NCBI RefSeq assembly: GCF_003576595.1 | Contig: NZ_NQOU01000001.1 | Location: 374,337 to 438,336, forward strand | Reading direction: 5' to 3' | Length of the DNA stretch: 64,000 nt | Source: Neopusillimonas maritima | GTDB lineage: Bacteria; Pseudomonadota; Gammaproteobacteria; Burkholderiales; Burkholderiaceae_B | Shown: in pieces, positions 17,364 to 25,884 of the stretch | Numbering within the stretch: position 1 is the first letter of the stretch | Layout of the letters: every line of letters starts with the position of its first letter | Translations under genes and position numbers: made by a program | The notes under the pieces: model-generated | The model's input: only the letters and a program-made list of their open reading frames with translations | What the model was told of the DNA's origin: nothing | The model's database searches: none

Positions 17364-17751
17364 GCCTACGGCTTCAGACAGGGCGTTCGGAATACTGCTC
17401 TGTGCGGCTGCTGCATTAGCTGCTTCCTACGCCTTTTGGAAAGAAAGTATAGCTATCGCGCAGTCGCTGGCGTTACTTACGACCATCTTGATAGTTATGG
17501 TGATTCTTTGCCCTAATAAATTCGGGAGGCTCAAGCTTGCCTGGCTATGGTTTGGTGAGCGGCTTGGAGCGTTTGTAAACCCCCTGGTTCTTACAGCGCT
17601 CTACTTCATAATTGTGACTCCTACTGCCCTTATTTCCCGGTCGCTTGGTCGAGACGCTCTCAGGCTTAAGCGGCGCAGATGCTCTACTTATTGGATTCAG
17701 CGGCCGCCGCCCGAGCGTAAGCCAAAAGATTTCTTTAACCAACAATATTAA
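17356..17751 (+). CDS. SxtJ-like membrane protein
   Basis: 131 residues with three hydrophobic segments (about 10-25, 33-50 and 70-95), then a basic tail (LKRRRCSTYW...). Size, topology and its place before a DUF5989 gene and a carbamoyltransferase match the SxtJ family, named after a small protein beside the carbamoyltransferase SxtI in saxitoxin clusters. The function is unknown; it may anchor the carbamoyltransferase at the membrane. The ATG lacks its own strong RBS and is probably translated through the overlapping 27-residue frame. Confidence 0.7.
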   Translation: MARPTASDRAFGILLCAAAALAASYAFWKESIAIAQSLALLTTILIVMVILCPNKFGRLKLAWLWFGERLGAFVNPLVLTALYFIIVTPTALISRSLGRDALRLKRRRCSTYWIQRPPPERKPKDFFNQQY

Positions 17752-17758
17752 TAATCCT

Positions 17759-17908
17759 ATGAGTCTGTTGTACGAGCTGCTTCAGTTTCTTAAAGCCAGA
17801 AAAAAGCTCTGGCTTCTTCCAATTATTCTGATCATGCTCGCGTTGGGCGGTTTGATGGTCGCGGCCAAAGGTTCAATTCTTGCGCCCTTCGTCTACACGA
17901 TTTTCTGA
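17759..17908 (+). CDS. DUF5989 family small membrane protein
   Basis: 49 residues: an amphipathic start (MSLLYELLQFLKARKKLWL) then one TM helix (LLPIILIMLALGGLMVA) ending AKGSILAPFVYTIF. This short pattern is diagnostic of DUF5989 proteins, which occur beside SxtJ-like proteins and carbamoyltransferases. It lies 7 bp after the SxtJ-like stop and 4 bp before the carbamoyltransferase ATG. It is likely a membrane subunit; the mechanism is unknown. Confidence 0.8.
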   Translation: MSLLYELLQFLKARKKLWLLPIILIMLALGGLMVAAKGSILAPFVYTIF

Positions 17909-17912
17909 CTAT

Positions 17913-19748
17913 ATGCGTATTCTTGGCATTTCCGCTTACTACCATGACGCTGCTGCGTGCCTTCTCATAGATGGAAAGATCGAGTGTGCAGCGCAAGAGG
18001 AGCGATTTACACGAATCAAACATGATGCAAGCTTTCCGATGAATGCGATCCAGTTCTGTTTGGGATACTCCAATACAAAACCTTCTGAAGTCGACTACGT
18101 CGTCTTCTATGACAAGCCGTTTCTCAAGTTTGAAAGGCTACTTGAAACTTACCTCGCATTTGCTCCACGAGGCTTTCGCAGCTTTTCAAAGGCTCTTCCC
18201 GAGTGGATTAAGGACAAACTATTTCAGAAATCTCAGTTACTGCACGACTTGAATGAGCACATTGATGAGAATGTGAATTGGAAGCCCCGCTTAACTTTCT
18301 CTGAGCATCATCTAAGTCATGCCGCGAGTGCGTTCTTCCCTTCGCCGTTCGATTCGGCTGCAATTCTTACGATGGACGGAGTTGGGGAGTGGACGACAAC
18401 ATCAGTCGGGCTCGGGGAAGGAAATCGCCTGACGATTGAACAAGAGATTCAATTTCCTCATTCGATTGGGCTTCTTTACTCAGCATTCACTTACTACCTA
18501 GGCTTTCGGGTGAACTCCGGCGAGTACAAGGTGATGGGACTGGCACCTTATGGGACGCCAAAGTACGCAGGTCTAATTAAGAATAATCTCATTGACATCA
18601 AGACCGACGGGTCGTTCGCTCTCAACCTGCACTACTTCAATTACTGTACGGGCTTGACTATGACGAGTGAAGCTTTTCATGATTTGTTCGGGGGGAAGCC
18701 GCGTACACCTGAGACAACACTTGAAGAGCGCCATCTTGATATCGCCGCATCTATTCAAGCCGTAACTGAAGAAATTGTATTGGGCTTAGGCCGAGCAATA
18801 TCACTGCAAACTGGTGCCCGAAACTTGTGTCTTGCTGGAGGTGTGGCGTTGAACTGTGTTGCCAACGGTAAGCTGGCTCGGGCTGGTATTTTCGATAGGC
18901 TCTGGATTCAGCCTGCAGCAGGAGACGCAGGGGGAGCCGTCGGTGCTGCATTGGCCCTAAATTACCAGCTGCTTGGCAGAAGTCGCGTTGTATCCTCCTC
19001 CGACGAAATGAAGGGTGCTTTCCTAGGGCCCGAATATGTTCAGAGTGATATCGAGCAACGGTTATTAGCGTGCGGTGCTCGCTTCAATGTGTTCGAAGAG
19101 AGCCAGCTGCTGACTAAAACTGCAGAGGCTCTCGCGAATGGAAGGGCTGTTGGCTGGATGAACGGTCGTATGGAGTTCGGCCCACGTGCGCTGGGGGCAA
19201 GAAGCATACTCGCCGATCCCAGATCTCCGACTGCCCAGCGGGAGCTCAACCTGAAGATCAAATTTCGGGAGTCATTCCGTCCCTTCGCGCCCAGCGTCCG
19301 TGAGGAAGATGTAAAAGAATGGTTCGACCTAAGCGAAACTAGCCCTTATATGTTGTTAGTGGGGGAAGTGGCGGAGCACCAGCGGATTCCAGGAAATGAC
19401 AGCTTCGATAAGGTAAGCGGACTGGATAAGCAGGCAGTGCAAAGATCAACCATACCTGCGGTCACACATGTGGACGGGACTGCACGGATCCAGACTGTGA
19501 GTCGCGATCTAAACCCTAGGTTCCACGGACTGTTAAGCCGCTTTAAGGAAATGACCGGATGTCCGGTGTTGGTCAACACGTCGTTTAACGTTAGAGGCGA
19601 ACCAATCATAAACACTCCTGAAGATGCCTTCAAATGTTTTCTTGGCACTGGGCTTGACGTGCTCGTCGTGGGAAACTGCTTTCTTGAGAAGAGCGAACAA
19701 ACCGTCGTGTCGCCCGGCCCGCATCATGAGCTTTATGCACTCGATTGA
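17913..19748 (+). CDS. Carbamoyltransferase (NodU/CmcH/TobZ family)
   Basis: 611 residues. The N-terminal ASKHA-like domain begins at residue 1 (ILGISAYYHDAAACLL) and carries EHHLSHAASAFFPSPF near residue 131 and TMDGVGEW near 153; later come GGVALNC and AAGDAGGAVGAA. The C-terminal YrdC-like domain contains GRMEFGPRALGARSILADPR and SFRPFAPSV. These enzymes make carbamoyl adenylate from carbamoyl phosphate and ATP and transfer the carbamoyl group to a hydroxyl of a sugar or natural product. ATG 17913 gives normal family length. The acceptor here is unknown: a glycan, or conceivably Ser residues of the Hxs peptide. Confidence 0.92.
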   Translation: MRILGISAYYHDAAACLLIDGKIECAAQEERFTRIKHDASFPMNAIQFCLGYSNTKPSEVDYVVFYDKPFLKFERLLETYLAFAPRGFRSFSKALPEWIKDKLFQKSQLLHDLNEHIDENVNWKPRLTFSEHHLSHAASAFFPSPFDSAAILTMDGVGEWTTTSVGLGEGNRLTIEQEIQFPHSIGLLYSAFTYYLGFRVNSGEYKVMGLAPYGTPKYAGLIKNNLIDIKTDGSFALNLHYFNYCTGLTMTSEAFHDLFGGKPRTPETTLEERHLDIAASIQAVTEEIVLGLGRAISLQTGARNLCLAGGVALNCVANGKLARAGIFDRLWIQPAAGDAGGAVGAALALNYQLLGRSRVVSSSDEMKGAFLGPEYVQSDIEQRLLACGARFNVFEESQLLTKTAEALANGRAVGWMNGRMEFGPRALGARSILADPRSPTAQRELNLKIKFRESFRPFAPSVREEDVKEWFDLSETSPYMLLVGEVAEHQRIPGNDSFDKVSGLDKQAVQRSTIPAVTHVDGTARIQTVSRDLNPRFHGLLSRFKEMTGCPVLVNTSFNVRGEPIINTPEDAFKCFLGTGLDVLVVGNCFLEKSEQTVVSPGPHHELYALD

Positions 19749-19771
19749 CCATACTCTAGTTTCATACTGAA

Positions 19772-21742
19772 ATGTCTACACTTCGCGAACGAGCAAAGAA
19801 AGTCCTATTTATAGCTGTAGCAATTGCGCTCTTGGGCGGCACACTTGCCTTGGCCGAGTTAATTGCAGGTTGGACCGAAAACGTCAAACTTACACGCATT
19901 GAGACTAGGACATTCCTTAATCAGTCCGCTCCGTTGATGACCACAACGCGCTGGCTCCGCCCCCATTTGGCTGACGAGTTTATAAACGAACAACCTGATG
20001 CGGAACTTAAGCGACTACTACGGACAGACTCATTCGGTCTTGTTCTTGGACCACCGGACATTCGATATCAAGACTCGACACGGAAAATACTTTTTCTCGG
20101 GGGATCTACTACTGAAAATAATGAGGTCGATGAGCAGTATCGATTCCCATTTCTTGCGGCATTTCAGCTGAGCAAGTTTTCTAGTCAAAGTTTTGAAGGT
20201 CTAAATGCGGGAGTGCGCGGCCACACATCGCACGACAGCATAAATCTCTATTTAAATCATCCTTCCAGCAGCATCCGCGATGCTGAGGTGGTTGTCGTGA
20301 TGCATAACATCAACGACAGACTACGGCTCACGCTGAACGAAACGTATCGATCTGATTTTTCACATTCTTCGGAGGCCACATCGATTGGACTCATAGACGC
20401 AGGAACGGAGTTGATCCGATCCGTGTGGGACTGGGCACGTCTTAATAGCAATTTGCTATTCCTCTCTGATGCTGTAATTCGAAGAATTAACCGGGCAGAG
20501 AACGGACAGGGTATCGAAGTAAGCGAGAGGACTCTTGATGCCTATTCAGGGGTCGCATCAAGCCGCGTTCACATATTCGAGCAGAGCCTCCGAAACCTCA
20601 TCGCTGTTATCAAAGCCAATGGCCAGTTGCCAGTCCTAATGACCCAACCACTTGGTCGGCAGTCCGTAGAGCAGGATATTTTCAATGAGGCAATACGTAG
20701 TGTTGCAAAAACAGAATCGGCTGGAATTATCGATCTCGCGAGAGCATTCGAGGCCCTATCAGACAAGCCGACTCTTTTCTACGACGACCATATCCACTTT
20801 AATAATTACGGATCGAAATGGGCTTCAGAAGTGATCGCTCAGACACTCCATCAGATCATTGGGGAAAAAAACACAATTACTCCTCAAGAGTCATTTACGT
20901 GTCCGGATCTTCGAGTAGGCGGAAAATCACTCTTAACTGCACCCCTTCATGAAAATGTTCTTCGAGGACGTTACCCAAGCTTCGACAGTTCAGATCAGCG
21001 ACTCTTGTTCCAGCGCAATCACTTAGATGGAAGCGAGATTGTCATTTTGAATATCGTGTCTGGCATGATGGAAGAGGTTTTTCGAAGTAGTGATCCCTTG
21101 GGGCTTGAACATCCGACGTGGATTGATGAGCAGCGCATTCTCTTCACTCAGCGCTCTGGGGACGATCGCCGTCTGATGGTCTTTGACCTCCGGGACAGAA
21201 AAGCAAAACAACTACTGGTGGACCAAGAGTTGCAAGGCGCAATAGCGAATGTCGGATCAGACAATGCCATTTACTTCTCGGGATATAAGCATGTTGATCA
21301 ACAACCTCCCGTTCTGTATGAACTGACCGAGTCCGCCGGTATGCCGAGACCAATTACCATACCTGGCGAAGAAAGTTGGAGACCATTCGCTAGTACAAAT
21401 GGCGATATATATTTCATCAATAATTCGACTGGTCGATACCAGGTCTACACAAAGAAACGCGACGAACCACTCTCCGCTAAGCGACTTGTGATGCAGTCCG
21501 ACTATGAGCAATGGGATCCGGCTGTTTCAGCGGATGGATTGCTGCTCGCATTTGCTCAGCGAGAGGGAGGAAATTTTGATGTATTCACGATGCGGAATGA
21601 CAGCCATGATCAAAAGGCCATCAGACGTATTGGGACGGCAGAGAACGAGTGGGACCCACGATTTAGTCCAAGTGGCCGCTATCTCTTATACGCTGCCACG
21701 TCTCCATTCGGTGATCAAATTCGTGCCATTTGCCTTAAGTAA
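19772..21742 (+). CDS. Membrane-anchored SGNH hydrolase fused to TolB-like beta-propeller repeats
   Basis: 656 residues. A signal anchor spans 11-32. The SGNH domain follows: block I LFLGGSTTE (Ser112), an Asn-containing block MHNINDR, and block V DDHIHFN near residue 345 with the catalytic Asp/His pair. Residues 390-650 hold about five PD40/TolB-like repeats (YPSFDSSDQRLLFQ, HPTWIDEQRILFT, WDPAVSADGLLLAFAQ, WDPRFSPSGRYLLYA). The hydrolase half likely removes or transfers acyl or acetyl groups in the periplasm; the propeller may bind a partner or polysaccharide. It is the last gene of the cargo operon, 23 bp after the carbamoyltransferase. Confidence 0.8.
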   Translation: MSTLRERAKKVLFIAVAIALLGGTLALAELIAGWTENVKLTRIETRTFLNQSAPLMTTTRWLRPHLADEFINEQPDAELKRLLRTDSFGLVLGPPDIRYQDSTRKILFLGGSTTENNEVDEQYRFPFLAAFQLSKFSSQSFEGLNAGVRGHTSHDSINLYLNHPSSSIRDAEVVVVMHNINDRLRLTLNETYRSDFSHSSEATSIGLIDAGTELIRSVWDWARLNSNLLFLSDAVIRRINRAENGQGIEVSERTLDAYSGVASSRVHIFEQSLRNLIAVIKANGQLPVLMTQPLGRQSVEQDIFNEAIRSVAKTESAGIIDLARAFEALSDKPTLFYDDHIHFNNYGSKWASEVIAQTLHQIIGEKNTITPQESFTCPDLRVGGKSLLTAPLHENVLRGRYPSFDSSDQRLLFQRNHLDGSEIVILNIVSGMMEEVFRSSDPLGLEHPTWIDEQRILFTQRSGDDRRLMVFDLRDRKAKQLLVDQELQGAIANVGSDNAIYFSGYKHVDQQPPVLYELTESAGMPRPITIPGEESWRPFASTNGDIYFINNSTGRYQVYTKKRDEPLSAKRLVMQSDYEQWDPAVSADGLLLAFAQREGGNFDVFTMRNDSHDQKAIRRIGTAENEWDPRFSPSGRYLLYAATSPFGDQIRAICLK

Positions 21743-22070
21743 TACAAGATAAGTACGAGACCTAACAGTTTGTTGTGTGCTCGATGTAAGCGCCGCTGTA
21801 ATACGGACCGACTTCACAAGAATAGATCTGGAAGCTTAAAAAAGCCAAAAACCAAAACCACAACCTACTACAAGTCGAAAATTTTTTGTTTTCGCTCGCG
21901 TGCGCACGTACTGCTTCGCAAACTTTGCTTCTAGGTCAAACACCAACTTGATACTGACCAACCCTAACAACGAAAAATAATCACCTTTGCGTTAAAGGAT
22001 TTCAGCTGAACCCATCCAATGGACAGCATCAGGCCCTAGAACAAATTGAATTCTCTAATGCTTACTCCTT
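21743..22070. other. Non-coding gap between cargo operon and IS66
   Basis: About 330 bp with no supported gene on either strand and no strong terminator after the SGNH gene. It is A+T-rich with a poly-A/T stretch near 21880-21890. Confidence 0.5.
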
Positions 22071-22078
22071 TCTATTAT
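22071..22078. repeat. IS66 target site duplication (left copy)
   Basis: TCTATTAT immediately outside the left terminal repeat, identical to 25135-25142. Eight bp is the usual IS66 duplication length. Confidence 0.95.
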
Positions 22079-22106
22079 GTAAGCGTACGCCCATTACCGT
22101 CTTGCG

Positions 22107-22643
22107 TTACAGCTGGATTTCGCTTAACCGTTCATTGACATCATCCAGGTCGAAGTGGGCGGGGTCAAATGTCCTGCCGCACCATTGCTTCATATCCGCA
22201 TGTTCAGGATGCGACGTATCCGCCATGATCTCCAGGAATTCTTCGTATCCAGGGATGCCGCCAACATCTTCAGGTGGACAGGCATACGCCCCATCCAGGC
22301 ACCAGGGTGATTTCAGAGGGCCGTCAAGTTCGGCCAGCTCCAGCAGTTTGATTTTATGCCACCAGGCATCACCGAAGTCGTAGACATAATCGAAGGTGGC
22401 AATGCCACCCAATGCCTTGTCCAGACGAACCCGTTGCTCGTTTTTCACGTCCGGCTCAAAGAAGTCCGGGTGCGGTTCACCGTAATGCGTGTGGTTGATA
22501 ATGAACTCATGCAAATGCCCCCCTTCCCAACCCATCGCCCGCAGCAGGGTGACGTGCAGCTTTCGCAAGGTGATATTTGCCGGAACCACAATGATGCGAT
22601 AGATCTGCGGCTTACTATCGCACAACTCAATGCGCAACACCAT
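22107..22643 (-). CDS. pRiA4b ORF-3-like protein (IS66 passenger)
   Basis: 178 residues from ATG 22643; earlier in-frame starts would overlap tnpC. The family pattern is visible: LRIELCDSKPQIYRIIVVPANITLRKLH, AMGWEGGHLHEF, FDYVYDFGDAWWHKIKL, and a C-terminal CLDGAYACPPEDVGG then PEHADMKQW. Proteins of this family are often found beside IS66 transposase genes; the function is unknown. It is co-directional with and 35 bp downstream of tnpC, inside the inverted repeats, so it moves with the element. Confidence 0.85.
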   Translation of the reverse strand: MVLRIELCDSKPQIYRIIVVPANITLRKLHVTLLRAMGWEGGHLHEFIINHTHYGEPHPDFFEPDVKNEQRVRLDKALGGIATFDYVYDFGDAWWHKIKLLELAELDGPLKSPWCLDGAYACPPEDVGGIPGYEEFLEIMADTSHPEHADMKQWCGRTFDPAHFDLDDVNERLSEIQL

Positions 22644-22678
22644 CGCATAGCCATGCAATGGCGTCACCTTATTTGAGC

Positions 22679-24202
22679 TCAGGCGGCGCGATCCTGTCCG
22701 GTGCAGTGTGGCTTTAGGTTCCATGGCAACAACTCGTCGATTCGATTTACAGGGTGCTGGGCAATACGGGCCAGCACCTCGCGCAAGTACGCCATGGGCT
22801 CCATGCCGTTTAGCACTGCACTGCCCAGCAGGCTATAAATGGACGCCGCGCTGTGGCCACCGGCATCTGATCCGGCAAATAAAAAATTCTTGCGCCCCAG
22901 GGCTACGACACGCAAGGCCCGCTCGGCCGCATTATTGTCGATCTCAATACGGCCATCATCAACATAGCGCGTGAGCGCCGCCCAGCGACCCAAGGCATAG
23001 CGAATGGCACCCGCCAGTGCCGACTTGCGTGAGACAGATCGTAGCGTATCGTTTAGCCAGGCGTAAAACGCTTCGAGCCGTGGTCCGGCACGGGCCTGGC
23101 GCACCTGGCAACGCACATCGGGCGGTTTGCCCCGGATCTGCGCTTCAATCTCATACAGCTGCGCAATACGCTCAAGTGCATGCAGCGCTTCAGGGCTGGC
23201 TTGTTGCTCGGCTATTTCATAGAATTTGCGCCGTGCATGGGCCCAGCAAGCAGCCTCAAGAATTCGTCCACTGGCATACAAGGCATTGAACCCGGCATAG
23301 CCATCTGCCTGCACAATGCCCTGGAAGGGCTTTAAATGTTTCTGCGGGTGCTCACCCTTACGATTCGGCGAATAAGCAAACCATACAGCGCCAGGCTGCG
23401 CGGATCCGAATGCGCGATCATCACGCACGTAGGTCCACAAACGGGCGGTACGTGTTCTTCCGCGCCCTGGGGCCAACACCGGTATGGGTGTATCGTCAGC
23501 ATGTACCTTATCGCCACCCATTACGTAACGATGCAACGTTTGCACCAAGGGGCGCAGTAATTGGCTGCTGCCAGCCACCCAATCGGCCAGCGTAGAGCGA
23601 GGTAGTGTCACACCGTGACGGGCATAAATAGCGCTTTGCCGGTAAAGAGGTTGATGATCGCAATATTTGGCTACCAGCACTTGGGCCAGTAACCCGGGGC
23701 CGGCCAGCCCTCGGGCAATCGGGCGTGATGGCGCCGCCGCCTGCACAATGGTGTCGCAGCGCCCACAAGCCAGCTTGGGCCTAACCGTACGAATCACCTT
23801 GAAGCTGGAGGGTACGAACTCCAACGTTTCGCTGACGTCCTGGCCCAGGAATTTGAGCGTGCCGCCACAGGCCGGGCAGCCGCAGGTATCGTTTGCCGCC
23901 AGTACCTGCTCTTCACGCGGCAAGAAGTCGGGCAGACTTTGACGTGCAGGGGTACGCGCACGCTTTAGAGCAACGGGTTTATGAACGCCAATACCATTGG
24001 CTTGACTGGGCGTATCGGGTTCATCGTTTAACCCCAGCGTTAATTGCGCTAGAAGATCACCGCTACGCTCACTGCTGCGCCCGAAGCGTTCGTGCCGGGC
24101 CTTGGCTAACTGCAAACGCAAATAGTCATTTTCTTGCTGCAATGCCTTGATTACTGCCCATAAAGCAGCCGGATCAGAAGAGGCAGTGAGTGCGTTTTGC
24201 AT
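22679..24202 (-). CDS. tnpC: IS66 family transposase TnpC
   Basis: 507 residues. An N-terminal leucine-zipper-like stretch ([27 protein letters not shown]) is followed by the zinc-binding region (CGCPACGG and CGRCDTIVQ) and the DDE domain ([39 protein letters not shown], the E-containing end). IS66 TnpC catalyses transposition with TnpA and TnpB. The start codon is at the 3' base of a perfect 13-bp hairpin (24201-24230). Confidence 0.95.
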   Translation of the reverse strand: MQNALTASSDPAALWAVIKALQQENDYLRLQLAKARHERFGRSSERSGDLLAQLTLGLNDEPDTPSQANGIGVHKPVALKRARTPARQSLPDFLPREEQVLAANDTCGCPACGGTLKFLGQDVSETLEFVPSSFKVIRTVRPKLACGRCDTIVQAAAPSRPIARGLAGPGLLAQVLVAKYCDHQPLYRQSAIYARHGVTLPRSTLADWVAGSSQLLRPLVQTLHRYVMGGDKVHADDTPIPVLAPGRGRTRTARLWTYVRDDRAFGSAQPGAVWFAYSPNRKGEHPQKHLKPFQGIVQADGYAGFNALYASGRILEAACWAHARRKFYEIAEQQASPEALHALERIAQLYEIEAQIRGKPPDVRCQVRQARAGPRLEAFYAWLNDTLRSVSRKSALAGAIRYALGRWAALTRYVDDGRIEIDNNAAERALRVVALGRKNFLFAGSDAGGHSAASIYSLLGSAVLNGMEPMAYLREVLARIAQHPVNRIDELLPWNLKPHCTGQDRAA

Positions 24203-24230
24203 AGCCGATATTTTACCAAATATCGGCTAT
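24201..24230 (-). promoter_or_regulatory. Perfect 13-bp hairpin at the tnpC start codon
   Basis: ATAGCCGATATTT (24201-24213) is the exact complement of AAATATCGGCTAT (24218-24230), with a 4-nt loop. In the mRNA the tnpC ATG (24202-24200) sits at the 3' foot of the stem, with no free Shine-Dalgarno ahead of it. It probably limits translation. Confidence 0.6.
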
Positions 24231-24292
24231 GTCTAATGCATTTAAACGCCTAAAATCCTAATAAAAATGCGCATTTCGAAGCATTGAATCAT

Positions 24293-24637
24293 TTAAACCC
24301 GCAGTGGGCGATGCGTGCGCTGAGGTCGACGCCAATCAATCCCTTCAAGCAGCATCGACAACTGCGCCTGGGTTAAGTAAACGGCACCCGATTCTGCACT
24401 GGGCCACACGAAGTGCCCATGTTCTAGACGCTTAGCCAATAGACACATCCCATCGCCGCTCCACCACAAGACTTTTAAGCGATCCCCCTTGCGGCCCCGG
24501 AAGACAAACACATGTCCACTGAACGGATCTTCGGCTAACTTGGATTGCACATTGGACGCTAAGCCATCGAAACCGCGGCGCATATCGGTTACCCCTGCAA
24601 CCAGCCAGACCTTCGTTCCTGCCGGCAGACCAATCAT
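24293..24637 (-). CDS. tnpB: IS66 accessory protein TnpB
   Basis: 114 residues with the full family pattern: GTKVWLVAGVTDMRRGFDGLA, FVFRGRKGDRLKVLWWSGDGMCL and a C-terminal EGIDWRRPQ. TnpB is required with TnpA for IS66 transposition. Its ATG overlaps the tnpA stop by 4 bp (ATGA), meaning coupled translation. Confidence 0.95.
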   Translation of the reverse strand: MIGLPAGTKVWLVAGVTDMRRGFDGLASNVQSKLAEDPFSGHVFVFRGRKGDRLKVLWWSGDGMCLLAKRLEHGHFVWPSAESGAVYLTQAQLSMLLEGIDWRRPQRTHRPLRV

Positions 24638-25047
24638 GTGCGCAACAGCTCAATCATGCATTGCAATGCGCGCGGATCGGCGGCACCGTGTACGACAATT
24701 TTTGCATGGCCAAGATGCAGTTCAATTCGCCCCGTCGTGTCAACAGCGTCAGCTTCAACACCTCGAGCCGTTGAGGCATAATGTTCTGCTTGCCGCCCTG
24801 CGGGCAGCGCATTAATATGTATTGGCACTAACGTAGCGTCCTGACTAACCGGCCCAAAGTCACCCCGACGATATTGCCAACGCCAGTTATGCAGTTGGTT
24901 GGCGTTCAGCCCGTGCGTCAGGGCAACGCGGGCAATTGAGGCACCTCTGGCCATCGATTCCTGTACAACCTGGCGTTTGAATTGAACGGTATAACGGCGG
25001 CGTGGTTGGCTCGTTGGCTCAACAACAGAGATAGATGAGTTGCTCAT
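24634..25047 (-). CDS. tnpA: IS66 accessory protein TnpA (HTH)
   Basis: 137 residues from ATG 25047. An HTH_Tnp/Trp-repressor-like helix-turn-helix covers RRRYTVQFKRQVVQES then GASIARVALTHGLNANQLHNWR. I prefer ATG 25047 over the in-frame codon at 25080, which lies inside the opposite arm of the 22-bp hairpin. It is the first gene of the IS66 operon. Confidence 0.9.
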   Translation of the reverse strand: MSNSSISVVEPTSQPRRRYTVQFKRQVVQESMARGASIARVALTHGLNANQLHNWRWQYRRGDFGPVSQDATLVPIHINALPAGRQAEHYASTARGVEADAVDTTGRIELHLGHAKIVVHGAADPRALQCMIELLRT

Positions 25048-25093
25048 CAAACTAAATGTCCATTTAAAATTAATGGACATTTAGTTTGATGAG
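25043..25093 (-). promoter_or_regulatory. Perfect 22-bp inverted repeat at the tnpA start
   Basis: Two 22-nt arms (25043-25064 and 25072-25093) are exactly complementary with a 7-nt loop. The tnpA ATG is contained in the 3' arm of the transcript. It is 41 bp inside the right IS end, so it could also block read-through from outside promoters. Confidence 0.65.
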
Positions 25094-25134
25094 ATTTATG
25101 TGGGAAAGCTAGACGGTATTGGTCGGACGCTTAC

Positions 25135-25142
25135 TCTATTAT
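25135..25142. repeat. IS66 target site duplication (right copy)
   Basis: TCTATTAT, identical to 22071-22078. Confidence 0.95.
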
Positions 25143-25185
25143 TTGCTTATGTTCCGTTACTTTGCAGATGGTATTTCTAGATAGT

Positions 25186-25310
25186 GTACGAAAATCGGGC
25201 AAAGGCACCCCTAAAAAAACCGCATATAAGTACGGTTTTCGGGCCTGATAGGATAATTATAGGTACGATTTCTGGGCTTATAGGCAGTATCATCAGTACG
25301 ATTTTCGGGC
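25186..25310. repeat. Iteron-like array, four copies of a 15-bp repeat
   Basis: Copies of GTACGATTTTCGGGC begin at 25186, 25230, 25263 and 25296. Copy 4 equals the consensus; copies 1-3 differ at two to four positions inside the A/T core. Spacings are 44, 33 and 33 bp, all multiples of 11, so the copies face the same side of the helix. The array ends 13 bp before the stop of the winged-helix gene. It may be a replication origin or an operator array. Confidence 0.75.
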
Positions 25311-25323
25311 AAAGACGGTTACT

Positions 25324-25725
25324 TTATGGAGTCCACAATCGATAAGCACCACGAGGAAGCGCCTGCGGTCCTACGTCCATATCATTATGATGAAATAACG
25401 GGTGCCAAGTCACTGCATACCACGCGGCTACGTTAGGCATCCGCCCTTTGCGAGTACATAGAATCAAACCTCGCTCCTCAAGGACCGTTAATGCTCTACG
25501 AATTGTGTCTTTGCTTGTCCAACCCCGCTTTTCACTCAGATAACGCCAGGACGCGCTTAAACGTCCGTTATTCGAATAGTTAGTAGTCAATTGCATTGCA
25601 ATATCCAGTAGCAGTTTAATTTGCTGACCCGTCAAAGATTTAAAAGCCTCTGACTCCAAGACAACATGAGGTAGCGCAAGAAATCGTCCACCATCCCGGT
25701 ATTGCCTAGCTGTTTGATTGGCCAT
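25324..25725 (-). CDS. Winged-helix protein, possible replication initiator of the island
   Basis: 133 residues. The central part (FKSLTGQQIKLLLDIAMQL, then SWRYLSEKRGWTSKDTIRRALTVLEERGLI) has the pattern of a winged helix-turn-helix seen in phage and plasmid replication proteins (RepA- or O-like). No catalytic motif is present. It is the last gene of a four-gene leftward operon, 6 bp after the 50-residue protein, and the iteron-like array follows directly downstream. This arrangement suggests an origin-binding role; a transcription regulator is the alternative. Confidence 0.6.
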   Translation of the reverse strand: MANQTARQYRDGGRFLALPHVVLESEAFKSLTGQQIKLLLDIAMQLTTNYSNNGRLSASWRYLSEKRGWTSKDTIRRALTVLEERGLILCTRKGRMPNVAAWYAVTWHPLFHHNDMDVGPQALPRGAYRLWTP

Positions 25726-25731
25726 ATATCA

Positions 25732-25884
25732 TCAGGTCCAATAGCTAAAGCGACACGACCAAGCTTGCTGCAAATTTATTGCAGCCCTCCCACCGCACTG
25801 AACACGTTTATCCTGGCAAACTATTAACCGCCTAGGTTTGCCTAAAGCGAACGCTTTTTCCTGTCGTGCCGGGCTAGCTATCAT
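25732..25884 (-). CDS. Small hypothetical protein, 50 aa
   Basis: ATG 25884 has GGAGGG about 9 nt upstream and overlaps the preceding stop by 11 bp, supporting real translation. The product is basic (KPRRLIVCQDKRVQCGGRAAINLQQAW) with two cysteines and no recognised domain. It lies within the maintenance operon of the island, between an HTH-like gene and the winged-helix gene. Confidence 0.55.
   Translation of the reverse strand: MIASPARQEKAFALGKPRRLIVCQDKRVQCGGRAAINLQQAWSCRFSYWT

Larger units (their letters stand above)
22079..25134 (-). mobile_element. Complete IS66-family insertion sequence with passenger gene
   Basis: 3056 bp with terminal inverted repeats that match at 21 of 24 positions (GTAAGCGT...ACCGTCT at each end) and a perfect 8-bp target duplication. 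It carries tnpA, tnpB and tnpC in the usual order plus a pRiA4b ORF-3-like gene after tnpC. All frames are open and the flanking duplication is perfect, so it is probably a recent, potentially active insertion. Confidence 0.95.

Noticed and set aside
25186..25310. CRISPR array
   Set aside because: Repeats are 15 bp, imperfect, spacers of 18 and 29 bp differ in length, and there are no cas genes. It fits an iteron or operator array.
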